From contig JAILWJ010000002.1 in NCBI GenBank assembly GCA_025699025.1, forward strand, positions 1-64,000: a stretch of 64,000 nucleotides of DNA, read 5' to 3'. Positions 41,966-49,722 of the stretch are shown in pieces; positions within the stretch are counted from its first letter, which is position 1; each line of letters opens with the position of its first letter. The DNA comes from Nitrosarchaeum sp. (lineage in GTDB: Archaea; Thermoproteota; Nitrososphaeria; Nitrososphaerales; Nitrosopumilaceae). The position numbers and the translations under genes are program-made. The notes below the pieces were generated by a model that saw nothing but the letters and a program-made list of their open reading frames with translations, did no database searches and was not told where the DNA came from.

Positions 41966-42457
41966 CTATTGTATAGAAATAGATTTTTTTGGTTGTGTTT
42001 TAGTTGGTTTTGCTTTTGGTAAAGTAATATCCAATATACCGTCTGTGAGTTTAGCCTTAACTTGTCCGGAAATAACTTTTTCAGACAATGGTAGTGTTCT
42101 GTAATATGAAATATGACTTCTTTCCTTTCTGAGATAATTCTTTTTCTTCTCTTCAGATGTTTCTTTGTGTTCTGCAGACACTTCCAAAGCATTGTCTGTC
42201 ACATTCAGATTAATCTCGTTTTTCTTAACGCCAGGTACATCCATTTTTATCCTGAATTGATTTCCTTCATCTATTACATCACATGATGCTTGTGGAAGAT
42301 TTGGGAATGACTGCATATGCATTGATGGAAATGATGAAAAAGCTTTTTCCATATTCTTGCGTAGATTTTCTATAGATCTGTCAACATCTAACCAACTTGA
42401 TGCCCAAAAAGGCGTTACCTTTGATTCTTTTTTTATAGGTTTTTTACAGCCATGCAA
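41966..42457 (-). CDS. Small heat shock protein, Hsp20/alpha-crystallin family
   Basis: 163 residues from TTG at 42457. The alpha-crystallin domain covers about 62-150 with FRIKMDVPGVKKNEINLNV near residue 68, SYYRTLPLSEKV near residue 116 and GILDITLPKAKP near residue 137. The N-terminal 55 residues contain a CKKPIKKE start and an FWASSWLDVD motif. It should act as an ATP-independent holdase in the cytoplasm. It is one of three Hsp20 genes in the window. Confidence 0.9.
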   Translation of the reverse strand: MHGCKKPIKKESKVTPFWASSWLDVDRSIENLRKNMEKAFSSFPSMHMQSFPNLPQASCDVIDEGNQFRIKMDVPGVKKNEINLNVTDNALEVSAEHKETSEEKKKNYLRKERSHISYYRTLPLSEKVISGQVKAKLTDGILDITLPKAKPTKTQPKKSISIQ

Positions 42458-42578
42458 GTAATATGATAATATTTACATAAAAAAAATTAGGATGAATTTC
42501 ACAGATGAGAATTAGATTTGTGCACTATGAATGAAAATAATACGTCTTTTTATAAGAAACCGTCTCTAGTAATACTTG

Positions 42579-42851
42579 ATGGCAATTCCTGCAGATATTC
42601 AAGACTATGTTGAAAAGAATATGAAATTGATGATTTCACAGACAGAAACTTATCTGCCGTTTATCAAAGTTGCATTTCCCTACTCCAACAATCTAGCTGA
42701 CGGTGTTTACAACCTGATAGTGGGCAGTGCCCTTTCTGTGTTTGTAAATCAATATGCAATGAGAATGAAATATCCAACTGCTGATGATTTTTCTGAATTT
42801 GGAAAGCTTGTACTAAAATATAGAGATCAGGTAGAGAAATTTTTCACCTAA
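42579..42851 (+). CDS. Conserved small protein of unknown function
   Basis: 90 residues from ATG at 42579 (a TTG precedes it by one codon). It is mostly helical (DIQDYVEKNMKLMISQTETY, then DDFSEFGKLVLKYRDQVEKF) with a hydrophobic centre (NLIVGSALSVFVNQYAM). No signal peptide is evident. Its stop interlocks by four bases with that of the convergent Hsp20 gene. Placed between two hsp20 genes, it may belong to the stress block. Confidence 0.6.
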   Translation: MAIPADIQDYVEKNMKLMISQTETYLPFIKVAFPYSNNLADGVYNLIVGSALSVFVNQYAMRMKYPTADDFSEFGKLVLKYRDQVEKFFT

Positions 42852-43243
42852 TCAATTTTGATCTTCTGACCAGAAATCTTTTTTGGTATAGTAATTTTCA
42901 ATCTGCCATTTTCAAATTTTGCAGAAGTTTTATTTTTGTTTATATTTTCTGGAAGTGAAATAGTTTTTTTGAAGTATTGAAATTTTGTTGTGATACCCAG
43001 TTTTTTCTCAGAGTAGATTTCTCTAAGTTTTGCTTCGACGCTGATTGCGTTTTTATCAAAAGTAACTTTGATGTCTTTCTTATTTACTAAAGGAAGATCA
43101 AATTCTAGCAACCAATAAGCGCCAAATTCCCTAATACAAGAAAGTGGTGATAGTATATGGCTAGTCACATCATCATTAAATAAAGAGATGATTGAGGGTT
43201 GAATTGTCCTAATATCCAAATTATCTTCGTTTGTAGTTTTCAC
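42848..43243 (-). CDS. Divergent small heat shock protein, Hsp20 family
   Basis: About 131 residues from GTG at 43243. The frame continues upstream to 43303 inside the PAC2 gene, but GTG 4 nt after the PAC2 stop is the simplest start. A crystallin-like domain is visible: WLLEFDLPLVNKKDIKVTF, FQYFKKTISLPENINKN, then GRLKITIPKKISG at the C-terminus. The N-terminus is short. It is less typical than the other two Hsp20 proteins. Coupling to PAC2 suggests a shared role in protein quality control. Confidence 0.78.
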   Translation of the reverse strand: MKTTNEDNLDIRTIQPSIISLFNDDVTSHILSPLSCIREFGAYWLLEFDLPLVNKKDIKVTFDKNAISVEAKLREIYSEKKLGITTKFQYFKKTISLPENINKNKTSAKFENGRLKITIPKKISGQKIKID

Positions 43244-43247
43244 ATGA

Positions 43248-43967
43248 TCACCGATAAATTTGTGGGACCCTTGTCTTATCTTGTTGCTGTTGTTGTAAGG
43301 CACGTATGGTCTCCTCCATAAGATTTCTGTGTTGTATTCTTAATCTTTCCATTCTTTTTTTAATGTCAGTTGTATCAACTTTGACATTCAAAACTTTGGC
43401 AAGAGTTGTTATAGCTAAAATTGATGCTTCAGGATCGGGAAAAAATGGATGGCATTCAGCATACAAAATTAATGCAGGTACTTTGGATTTCCTAAATACT
43501 GTAATTATTGCTGCATCAGTTCCAAAAATTGAACCCGACAGGAATTTGGATATTTGATTATCATAGAGAATTTCTTCAAGTGATTGATGGGTAACTAGCC
43601 CATAAATTTTAGGTGTGTTGGGTTCACGGTTTATTGTTTCCATTCCACTGACTATAACTATTTTTTTTATGTCATTACTTTTGCAGTATTGTAAGATGGA
43701 TTCTGAAAAATCATATGCTCTATAGGGATCAAACGGAAGATCTGACATGATTACAAAGAGGTTATCTTTTTTGTAGATTCTGATCGGAGCCAATATTTCA
43801 CCATCTTCTACAAATAGTGTTGGAGGCAAATCAGGATGATCAATTTCTCCAATTTGTTTCATTCCTAGATAGTGAACAAGGTATGAGATTGAGAAAGTTC
43901 CTACAAGACCATTGCTTGGAAAGCCTACTAACAAGATATTTTCTTGATTTGATTTGCTAACTTTCAT
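43248..43967 (-). CDS. PAC2 family proteasome-assembly-chaperone-like protein
   Basis: 239 residues. PAC2 family traits are LLVGFPSNGLVGTFSISYLV at the N-terminus, IVIVSGMETINREPNTPKIYG near residue 105 and PALILYAECHPFFPDPEAS near residue 163. A charged helical C-terminus (MERLRIQHRNLMEETIRALQ) ends in a Gln run. Eukaryotic PAC2 helps assemble the 20S proteasome; the archaeal role is not settled. It is 2 bp downstream of the CBS-hibernation gene and just upstream of hsp20, so a stress operon is likely. Confidence 0.88.
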   Translation of the reverse strand: MKVSKSNQENILLVGFPSNGLVGTFSISYLVHYLGMKQIGEIDHPDLPPTLFVEDGEILAPIRIYKKDNLFVIMSDLPFDPYRAYDFSESILQYCKSNDIKKIVIVSGMETINREPNTPKIYGLVTHQSLEEILYDNQISKFLSGSIFGTDAAIITVFRKSKVPALILYAECHPFFPDPEASILAITTLAKVLNVKVDTTDIKKRMERLRIQHRNLMEETIRALQQQQQDKTRVPQIYR

Positions 43968-43969
43968 AA

Positions 43970-45136
43970 CTAGAATATTGGTAATCCAATTTTTCTAATA
44001 CTTTGTTTAGAACGCCTTTTGGCACGTTTGGATAATGTTCTTAGTAATTTTTGGCTCAGGTCTTCTAAAACTTCACTCAGATCAAATCCTATTGAATTGT
44101 AAATTAGAGGTGCACGGTGTGGGGTTATGATCATGATTGATACTTCATATTTTCCTTCTTTTTTGTTTCCAGTTCTTTGTTGCTTTATTGAGACTCTAGC
44201 TTCTTGAATTTCTGAATAAACATTTTGAACTCTTTTGAGTGTATTTTCAAATTTTTTGCTGATAAGAGTCATATTTTTTTGATCCTCAGGTAATCCTACA
44301 ATGTATAACGGAATGGGAGTTTCTACTTTAGATGCCAATAATCCAAGTATGTCTCTAAAAGTGATTATCCCCTGTAGATTTTCCCAAAGATTAACTAAAC
44401 AACATGAAGTGTTTGTTTTTAACATTGAGTTTATGATCTTATTGAGATTATCATTTGGTGAGCATTGAGGGATTCTTGTGCTTCCTATATTTCCAATTCT
44501 AGATTCTAACTTGTGAATGGTTTTACTTCCCATTGATTTTTTTCCTTGTCTTTCTTGTGGTATAATCAATTCCAGAATATGTGCAGATGTTAAAACTTGT
44601 TTAATTTTTCCTTGATTCAGTACTGGCAAGTGATCAATTCTCTTGGAGGTCATGGTTCGTCTGGCATTACCAAGTGATTCCTCTGCAGAAATGGTTATTG
44701 GATTTTGAGTGTAAATTAAATTGGCTTTTATCCATTTGTTATCTTTGGTTGAAAGAAGCTTTAGTATTCGCTGTGCAGTCACTACTCCTATAATTTTATT
44801 TTTTTGAACTACGGGCACTTCACGAATTCTATAGTGAGAAATTATGTTTGCTGCTTTTTGGATTGAATCATCAGGATTTAGATAAGGAATGGGATAAAGG
44901 AATGGCTCTACTTTCATCGAGGTGATATTTTTAGCATCCAGTAGTGTTCTGATATTAGTTGAAAGGGTTGATTTTCCATTTAGACAAAAAACATCATATG
45001 CATTATTTTTCGAAATTTTACCAATAACATTTGAAAGGGTATCTGATGGATCAATGATTGTGGCCTTTGAAACAAGTGGCTTAACTTTAGAGGATTTTAT
45101 GTCTCGCAAATGCTCATGAATTGTATCTGTAATCAT
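43970..45136 (-). CDS. Four CBS motifs fused to a ribosome hibernation (HPF/RaiA)-like domain
   Basis: 388 residues. Two CBS pairs occupy about residues 15-250 (for example YRIREVPVVQKNKIIGVVTA, KRIDHLPVLNQGKIKQVLTS, LVNLWENLQGIITFRDILGL). From about residue 265 the sequence PLYIVGLPEDQKNMTLISKK, later YEVSIMIITPHRAPLIYNSI and DLSEVLEDLSQKLLRTLSKR, resembles the HPF/RaiA fold, followed by a very basic C-terminus. CBS pairs bind adenosine nucleotides, so the protein may couple energy state to ribosome silencing. CBS proteins that silence ribosomes have been reported from archaea. The domain call is by eye. Confidence 0.7.
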   Translation of the reverse strand: MITDTIHEHLRDIKSSKVKPLVSKATIIDPSDTLSNVIGKISKNNAYDVFCLNGKSTLSTNIRTLLDAKNITSMKVEPFLYPIPYLNPDDSIQKAANIISHYRIREVPVVQKNKIIGVVTAQRILKLLSTKDNKWIKANLIYTQNPITISAEESLGNARRTMTSKRIDHLPVLNQGKIKQVLTSAHILELIIPQERQGKKSMGSKTIHKLESRIGNIGSTRIPQCSPNDNLNKIINSMLKTNTSCCLVNLWENLQGIITFRDILGLLASKVETPIPLYIVGLPEDQKNMTLISKKFENTLKRVQNVYSEIQEARVSIKQQRTGNKKEGKYEVSIMIITPHRAPLIYNSIGFDLSEVLEDLSQKLLRTLSKRAKRRSKQSIRKIGLPIF

Positions 45137-45261
45137 TTTTGCTCTAACTATCTGAACATCTTCCCAGTTTTAAATTAAAAGAAAACCCAGATTTTCAGTG
45201 CTGATTTTCATGTGTGGTATTTGAATGGATATATTTAACGAATTAACTTGATAATGCTGTA

Positions 45262-46125
45262 TTGCAATTAAAAAGTGCGGATCTTAATCAGGTGGTCATT
45301 AAGAGGACTGTGACTATTAACCCCAATGCTACACTTCTAGATGCTAGAGAGATTTTACTAAGACATAATTTGAAAAGATTGGTAGTCATAGATGCAAAAA
45401 ATCGACCAGTGGGAATAATTACAGAAAAAGACATTGCAAAGACAATCTACGCACTTGGAGACAAGCCGATCAAATCTGTAAAAGTATCTGGATTTATGTC
45501 AAAAAAATTGATTACTATAAAGAAAACAGATTCCATCTATGATTGTGCCAAATTAATGAAGAAAAATCGAATTAGCTCCATTATTGTTTTAGGCAAAGAT
45601 GGAGTTTTAGAAGGACTTGTTACAAAAACAGATCTGGCGTCACTTTTCCTTACTCATGCAGTAGCTCCACTCAAAGTTTCAAAGATAATGACTAGAAATG
45701 TAATTACAGTTATGCCTGGAGATTCATTGTTGTATGTAGAAAGTTTGTTGATTCATAATAGAATCGCTAGAATCGTGGTAGAACGAAATAAGATGCCTGT
45801 AGGGATTATAACTTTTAGAGATTTTGTACCAGCAAAATTACCTTATTGGATTGCTCAATCAGCCGATCCAAAGGAGGTTCAAGAATATAAAATGAAAAGT
45901 AATTTTGCAGAATACCATGTAAATCAGATGAGCCACCTGTTGCATTTTAAAGCAGTAGATATAATGTCAGCAAACCCAATCACAGTTGATGCTGACGAAG
46001 ACGTTGGAGTAGCTGTTTTGTTAATGATAAGAAACAATATCAGTGGTATTCCTGTCGTAAAAAAATCAAAACTTGTTGGAATTATTACTAAGACAGATAT
46101 TGTAAAAGCAATTGCAGATGCCTAA
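45262..46125 (+). CDS. Protein with four CBS motifs
   Basis: 287 residues from TTG at 45262. Four CBS motifs follow: LKRLVVIDAKNRPVGIITEK near residue 37, ISSIIVLGKDGVLEGLVTKT near residue 103, IARIVVERNKMPVGIITFRD near residue 169 and ISGIPVVKKSKLVGIITKTD near residue 259, with an insert of about 40 residues before the last. No attached catalytic domain is present. CBS pairs typically bind AMP/ATP and alter a partner's activity. It is divergent from the CBS-hibernation gene across about 125 bp, so both may share control. Confidence 0.88.
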   Translation: MQLKSADLNQVVIKRTVTINPNATLLDAREILLRHNLKRLVVIDAKNRPVGIITEKDIAKTIYALGDKPIKSVKVSGFMSKKLITIKKTDSIYDCAKLMKKNRISSIIVLGKDGVLEGLVTKTDLASLFLTHAVAPLKVSKIMTRNVITVMPGDSLLYVESLLIHNRIARIVVERNKMPVGIITFRDFVPAKLPYWIAQSADPKEVQEYKMKSNFAEYHVNQMSHLLHFKAVDIMSANPITVDADEDVGVAVLLMIRNNISGIPVVKKSKLVGIITKTDIVKAIADA

Positions 46126-46127
46126 AA

Positions 46128-46538
46128 TCATTTTATTATAAGAATTGAACAAGGCGAGTTATTTGCAAGTTTATTGGAGACGCTTCCAAGAAAGAATCGG
46201 GCTGTTGCGCCAAGACCTTTACTTCCTACAATAATCAGGTTACATTGTTCTTTTTTTGCAAGCTTGATTATTTCATTGGTGATGTTTCCTTCTTTCATAA
46301 TTATTTTTGAATCAAGACCTTTCATAGTGGTTGTTTCTTTTGCTTTAATCAAAACTTTATTCCCGAATTTTCTTAAAATGCCAAGATATTCTTTTCTATC
46401 CAAGAAATTGATCGGAAATGTTTTTTCAACTACATGTAAAAGTATCAAACGAGAATGATAGTTTTTTGCCATGTCACATGCATGTAACAGAGCCTTTTCT
46501 GAATATTTTGATCCGTCAAGTGGAACTAGAATATTCAT
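46128..46538 (-). CDS. UspA universal stress protein A
   Basis: 136 residues from ATG at 46538 (six codons after a possible start at 46556). The UspA fold is clear: MNILVPLDGSKYSEKALLHA at the N-terminus and IIVGSKGLGATARFFLGSVS near residue 104, the latter matching the G-2x-G-9x-G-S/T nucleotide-binding loop. ATP-binding is therefore likely. It is convergent with the four-CBS gene with a 2-bp gap. It is the least similar of the four Usp genes here. Confidence 0.92.
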   Translation of the reverse strand: MNILVPLDGSKYSEKALLHACDMAKNYHSRLILLHVVEKTFPINFLDRKEYLGILRKFGNKVLIKAKETTTMKGLDSKIIMKEGNITNEIIKLAKKEQCNLIIVGSKGLGATARFFLGSVSNKLANNSPCSILIIK

Positions 46539-46682
46539 ATAAAGTGATTTTCTCATGTAGAAGTTTACATATTGTGAATATTTAACTAAACTTCAAGATC
46601 ATCAATAATGAAACTAAGAGATAATTCTTATAATTGATAATCTTAATTTGATATTAAATCCAGAAAATGAGAGTAAAAAACA

Positions 46683-47111
46683 ATGATTAAAAAAAACATA
46701 AAGAAGATACTCGTACCGCTTGATGGCTCCAAAAATTCCATGAGAGGATTGGATGAGGCAATTTATCTAGCTAGACAATGTCATGCGACTATTACTGGCT
46801 TGTATGTTATTCCAATCTATCCGAGAAATTTTGCTGATGCAATAATGCCTTATCAAATTCATCTTAAAAAATCAGCTAAAAAGTTTATGAGTGCAGCAAA
46901 AACGAAATGTGCACAGAAAGGAATTGTGTTTGGATCAAAAGTAGTATTTGGTAGTCCAACAGCTGAAATTAATGATATGGTAAATAGTAAAAAATTCGAT
47001 ATGATTGTAATTGGTTCCAGGGGTCAAAGTGGATTAAAAGAAGTGTTTTTGGGCAGTGTTGCAAAAGCTATAGTTCATAAATCAAAAGTTCCCGTATTGG
47101 TCATAAAGTAG
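46683..47111 (+). CDS. UspA universal stress protein B, partner of an inverted near-identical copy
   Basis: 142 residues. ILVPLDGSKNSMRGLDEAIY begins near residue 9 and IVIGSRGQSGLKEVFLGSVA near residue 108 gives the nucleotide-binding loop. Bases 46695-46814 are 119/120 identical to the inverted segment 48640-48759 in UspA D, while the downstream halves differ clearly. That abrupt change points to gene conversion or recent segmental copying. It is followed after 9 bp by UspA C on the same strand. Confidence 0.92.
   Translation: MIKKNIKKILVPLDGSKNSMRGLDEAIYLARQCHATITGLYVIPIYPRNFADAIMPYQIHLKKSAKKFMSAAKTKCAQKGIVFGSKVVFGSPTAEINDMVNSKKFDMIVIGSRGQSGLKEVFLGSVAKAIVHKSKVPVLVIK
46695..46814 (+). repeat. 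120-bp inverted repeat, left arm (pairs with 48640-48759)
   Basis: This segment encodes the N-terminal part of UspA B. On the opposite strand, 48759-48640 is the same sequence with a single substitution (GGC to AGC, Gly to Ser). The two arms are inverted with about 1.8 kb between them and contain no indel. Such arms could undergo gene conversion or invert the intervening genes. Confidence 0.95.
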
Positions 47112-47120
47112 GTAAATGAA

Positions 47121-47588
47121 ATGTTTTCTAAAATGTTAACTAGGATTCTTGTTCCATATGATGGCTCTAAATTTTCATCTAAAGCATTATCACATGCAAT
47201 GGAATTAGCACATAATTTAGACTCGGAAATTTTTTTATTTTCCGTAATTAGTGTTGGATATATCTCACCACCTGGGATGTTGGGTTTGATCAGAACAAAA
47301 TCAGAAAAAGAATCTATGAAAAAATGGCAGAAGATTGTATTTGAGGATACTGAAAAAATGTTAAAGGCAGCTGCAAAGAAATGCAAAGAGAATGGAATTA
47401 CTGCATCTTATAGTATCGCTAGAGGCAATATTGCAAATGAAATATTGAATTTTTCAAAAAAGAAAAAAATTTCATTAATAATAATGGGCAGTCAAGGCCT
47501 TCATGGAATAGGAAAGATCAAAACTTTGGGTAGTGTAAGCAGAAAAGTTTCTGAGCAAGCAAGTTGTCCTGTGCTTTTAGTCAGATAG
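47121..47588 (+). CDS. UspA universal stress protein C
   Basis: 155 residues. The start MFSKMLTRILVPYDGSKFSS gives the usual Usp first strand, and LIIMGSQGLHGIGKIKTLGS near residue 125 the G-2x-G-9x-G loop with G-S. A longer insert (residues 50-75, ISVGYISPPGMLGLIRTKSE) separates strand 2 and the next helix. It is part of the Usp pair with B and ends 2 bp from the convergent small ORF. A nucleotide-dependent stress role is inferred from the family. Confidence 0.9.
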   Translation: MFSKMLTRILVPYDGSKFSSKALSHAMELAHNLDSEIFLFSVISVGYISPPGMLGLIRTKSEKESMKKWQKIVFEDTEKMLKAAAKKCKENGITASYSIARGNIANEILNFSKKKKISLIIMGSQGLHGIGKIKTLGSVSRKVSEQASCPVLLVR

Positions 47589-47590
47589 AC

Positions 47591-47827
47591 CTAACTTAAT
47601 TCGCCTAAAAAGTGTACAATATCATGATCCACTAGTACTGTTCTATCCTTAGGTACATGAAATAGTTTCTTTGAGTTATTTGACTGTATAATAATTTTCG
47701 AGAAAGGATCTTTTAGAGATTTGTATAAAATTCCTTTTTCTCCAATAGATTGCGACCAATGAGTACCCTGAACAAATGTGATTGTCTGGAATTTTATTAC
47801 TTGATAAGAATAAACCATGTAAATCAC
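47591..47827 (-). CDS. Small unknown protein coupled to CBS pair
   Basis: 78 residues from GTG at 47827, overlapping the upstream CBS stop by four bases (GTGA); ATG at 47818 is an alternative. The sequence is beta-rich (YSYQVIKFQTITFVQGTHWS, then KIIIQSNNSKKLFHVPKDRT) with no signal, Cys or membrane segment. The coupling suggests it works with the CBS protein. No family is recognised. Confidence 0.6.
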   Translation of the reverse strand: MIYMVYSYQVIKFQTITFVQGTHWSQSIGEKGILYKSLKDPFSKIIIQSNNSKKLFHVPKDRTVLVDHDIVHFLGELS

Positions 47828-48264
47828 TTATTTTGTTCCATACGTGTTAAGATTTGATCACAAATTCTTCTCATTTCGGAATCAGATCCCACACTACAAA
47901 TTTTAACTAAATCAGTGGTTGTAATTATTCCAATAACCTTACCGTCTTGCATGACAGGTAACTTGTGAATGTTCTTTGTTTTCATAATTTGAGCCGCTTC
48001 CCACACTGTTTCTTCTGGTCCTATTGCAATCAAAGGGGAGGACATTACTTTGTCTAAAGAGTAAGTTGGAGGAATTTCTTTGGCAGTAATCTTTTTTACA
48101 AAATCTCTTTCGGTTAGAATTCCAACCGGAGAATTATCTTTGGTCACTATTATGCAACCTATATTCCTGTAATCCATCATTTTTGCTGCTTCATTTATTG
48201 TAATTGATGCATCTAATTCAGCTAAATCTCTGATCATTACATCTTTTACAAATGTATGAGCCAT
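47824..48264 (-). CDS. Two-CBS-motif protein A
   Basis: 146 residues. CBS motif 1 spans about 8-65 (TINEAAKMMDYRNIGCIIVT, then GILTERDFV) and motif 2 about 72-128 (SSPLIAIGPEETVWEAAQIM, then GIITTTDLV). Two stretches, 48173-48214 and 48002-48037, are identical at DNA level to parts of the inverted CBS gene at 48877. It probably binds an adenine nucleotide as a dimer. It sits between two Usp genes in the stress block. Confidence 0.9.
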   Translation of the reverse strand: MAHTFVKDVMIRDLAELDASITINEAAKMMDYRNIGCIIVTKDNSPVGILTERDFVKKITAKEIPPTYSLDKVMSSPLIAIGPEETVWEAAQIMKTKNIHKLPVMQDGKVIGIITTTDLVKICSVGSDSEMRRICDQILTRMEQNK

Positions 48265-48342
48265 GAAATTATTTTAATGATTATTCTAATAAATAAGATC
48301 TCAATTTCCATGAAAAGAAATTGAAAGTTGAAAGAAATGGCA

Positions 48343-48762
48343 TTATTTTACTATCAATACAGGTATCTTGGATTTATGTAAAACAAAATTCGAAGTACTT
48401 CCAAGAAAAATTTCCTTTATTGAACCCATGCCTCTGGAACCAATTACAATCATATCGAATTTTTTACTGTTTGCATAATTGACAATTTTTGATCCTTCAT
48501 CTCCATAAATCACCATGTCAGAAAAATCAATTCCGTTTTGGGCTGAACGTTTTTTTGCCGTTGACATGAATTTTGATGCATTTTGAAGAAGATGTTTCTC
48601 AACATAAGAAATTTGAGAATCCGTTTGTGGTTTGGATAATGGAATAACATACAAGCTAGTAATAGTCGCATGACATTGTCTAGCTAGATAAATTGCCTCA
48701 TCCAATCCTCTCATGGAATTTTTGGAGCCATCAAGCGGTACGAGTATCTTCTTTATGTTCAC
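48343..48762 (-). CDS. UspA universal stress protein D, inverted near-identical partner of B
   Basis: 139 residues. ILVPLDGSKNSMRGLDEAIY at the N-terminus and IVIGSRGMGSIKEIFLGSTS near residue 105 mark the Usp fold and nucleotide loop. The first 40 residues match UspA B except one residue (LYVIP preceded by S rather than G). From about residue 41 the two differ strongly. It precedes CBS protein A on the minus strand with a 78-bp gap and is divergent from CBS protein B. Confidence 0.92.
   Translation of the reverse strand: MNIKKILVPLDGSKNSMRGLDEAIYLARQCHATITSLYVIPLSKPQTDSQISYVEKHLLQNASKFMSTAKKRSAQNGIDFSDMVIYGDEGSKIVNYANSKKFDMIVIGSRGMGSIKEIFLGSTSNFVLHKSKIPVLIVK
48640..48759 (-). repeat. 120-bp inverted repeat, right arm (pairs with 46695-46814)
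   Basis: The minus strand of this segment equals 46695-46814 except one base. It encodes the start of UspA D. Identity ends sharply at the shared TTCCA, after which the genes diverge. Confidence 0.95.
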
Positions 48763-48823
48763 AATAGCTGTAATATTTAGTCAGATTTAAGATGTTTCTA
48801 TACATTATCGTTTTTGATTTTCA

Positions 48824-48850
48824 ATTATGGTATTATAGAAAGACCATAAT
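48824..48850. promoter_or_regulatory. 8-bp inverted repeat upstream of CBS protein B, overlapping TATA region
   Basis: ATTATGGT at 48824-48831 and ACCATAAT at 48843-48850 are exact complements separated by 11 nt. The second arm overlaps a TATA-like ATAATATAAG whose distance to ATG 48877 (about 26 nt) fits a leaderless start. A repressor or activator dimer site is plausible. Confidence 0.45.
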
Positions 48851-48876
48851 ATAAGGAAAGAATAAAGTACATTGGA

Positions 48877-49341
48877 ATGAATAAGGATCCTACGCGAATT
48901 ACTGTGAAAGATATTATGAATAAATCAGTAATTGCAGTAGATGCATCAATTACAATAAATGAAGCAGCAAAAATGATGGAAGATTCAAAAGTTGGATCCG
49001 TTATAGTTATGGAAAATAATTTACCGATAGGAATTGTTACGGATAGAGATTTTGCAGTGAAAGTAGCAGCTCATGCATATCAAATTTCAACGCCTGTCAA
49101 ACAAATAATGTCTTCTCCTTTGATTGCAATAGGACCAGAAGAAACAGTGTGGATGATTTCAGATTTAATGTATACAAGAGGGGTTAGAAAACTACCTGTA
49201 ATTGAAAATGATCAAGTTATAGGAATTGTAACAGCAACAGATCTCGTAAATCAGCTAGCAATATCAACTGAGGAAGACATACAGAAAATGTTTCATGAAT
49301 CAGTCATTAAAGTATACAAACAATATAGTCCATACAATTAA
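48877..49341 (+). CDS. Two-CBS-motif protein B
   Basis: 154 residues. CBS motif 1 covers about 12-68 (TINEAAKMMEDSKVGSVIVM, GIVTDRDFA) and motif 2 about 78-135 (SSPLIAIGPEETVWMISDLM, GIVTATDLV). DNA segments 48939-48980 and 49117-49152 are identical to inverted parts of CBS protein A, between less similar stretches. Its stop directly abuts the convergent crcB stop. Nucleotide sensing is inferred from the family. Confidence 0.9.
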   Translation: MNKDPTRITVKDIMNKSVIAVDASITINEAAKMMEDSKVGSVIVMENNLPIGIVTDRDFAVKVAAHAYQISTPVKQIMSSPLIAIGPEETVWMISDLMYTRGVRKLPVIENDQVIGIVTATDLVNQLAISTEEDIQKMFHESVIKVYKQYSPYN

Positions 49342-49722
49342 TCACCCATTAATAATATAATTCATCAATGATTTTCCTCCGATTAATGCTCCAATAGATA
49401 ATCCAATATTTGCCAAAAGATTTACTGCCAATGTAATATAATGATGATTATCTAATAGATTGCTAGAATCAAGAGCAAGCGATGACATTGTTGTAAGTGA
49501 ACCACAAAATCCTATTGCAGCAAATAATGAGTATTTACCATCAAGATTCCACTGTTCAGATAAAATTACAAACATTCCTAGAACAAACGCCCCTAGAACA
49601 TTTACAAATAGGACATTTAGAGGCAGAGTGTTTAACAAAACCTGGGATTCTGTAATTTTATATCTGATAAATGCCCCTAGAACAGAGCCTCCTGCCAGAA
49701 ATACAAACTCTAAACCTTTCAT
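49342..49722 (-). CDS. crcB: Fluoride channel/exporter CrcB (Fluc)
   Basis: 126 residues with four membrane segments. Family motifs are FLAGGSVLGAFIRY at the N-terminus, PLNVLFVNVLGAFVLGMFV near residue 34 and AIGFCGSLTTMSSLALDS near residue 70, matching the GG-GA-RY, NxxG and GxxGxxTTxS patterns. Fluc proteins are dual-topology dimers that let fluoride leave the cell. The message has a leader with a probable fluoride riboswitch directly upstream, which agrees with this function. Confidence 0.92.
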   Translation of the reverse strand: MKGLEFVFLAGGSVLGAFIRYKITESQVLLNTLPLNVLFVNVLGAFVLGMFVILSEQWNLDGKYSLFAAIGFCGSLTTMSSLALDSSNLLDNHHYITLAVNLLANIGLSIGALIGGKSLMNYIING

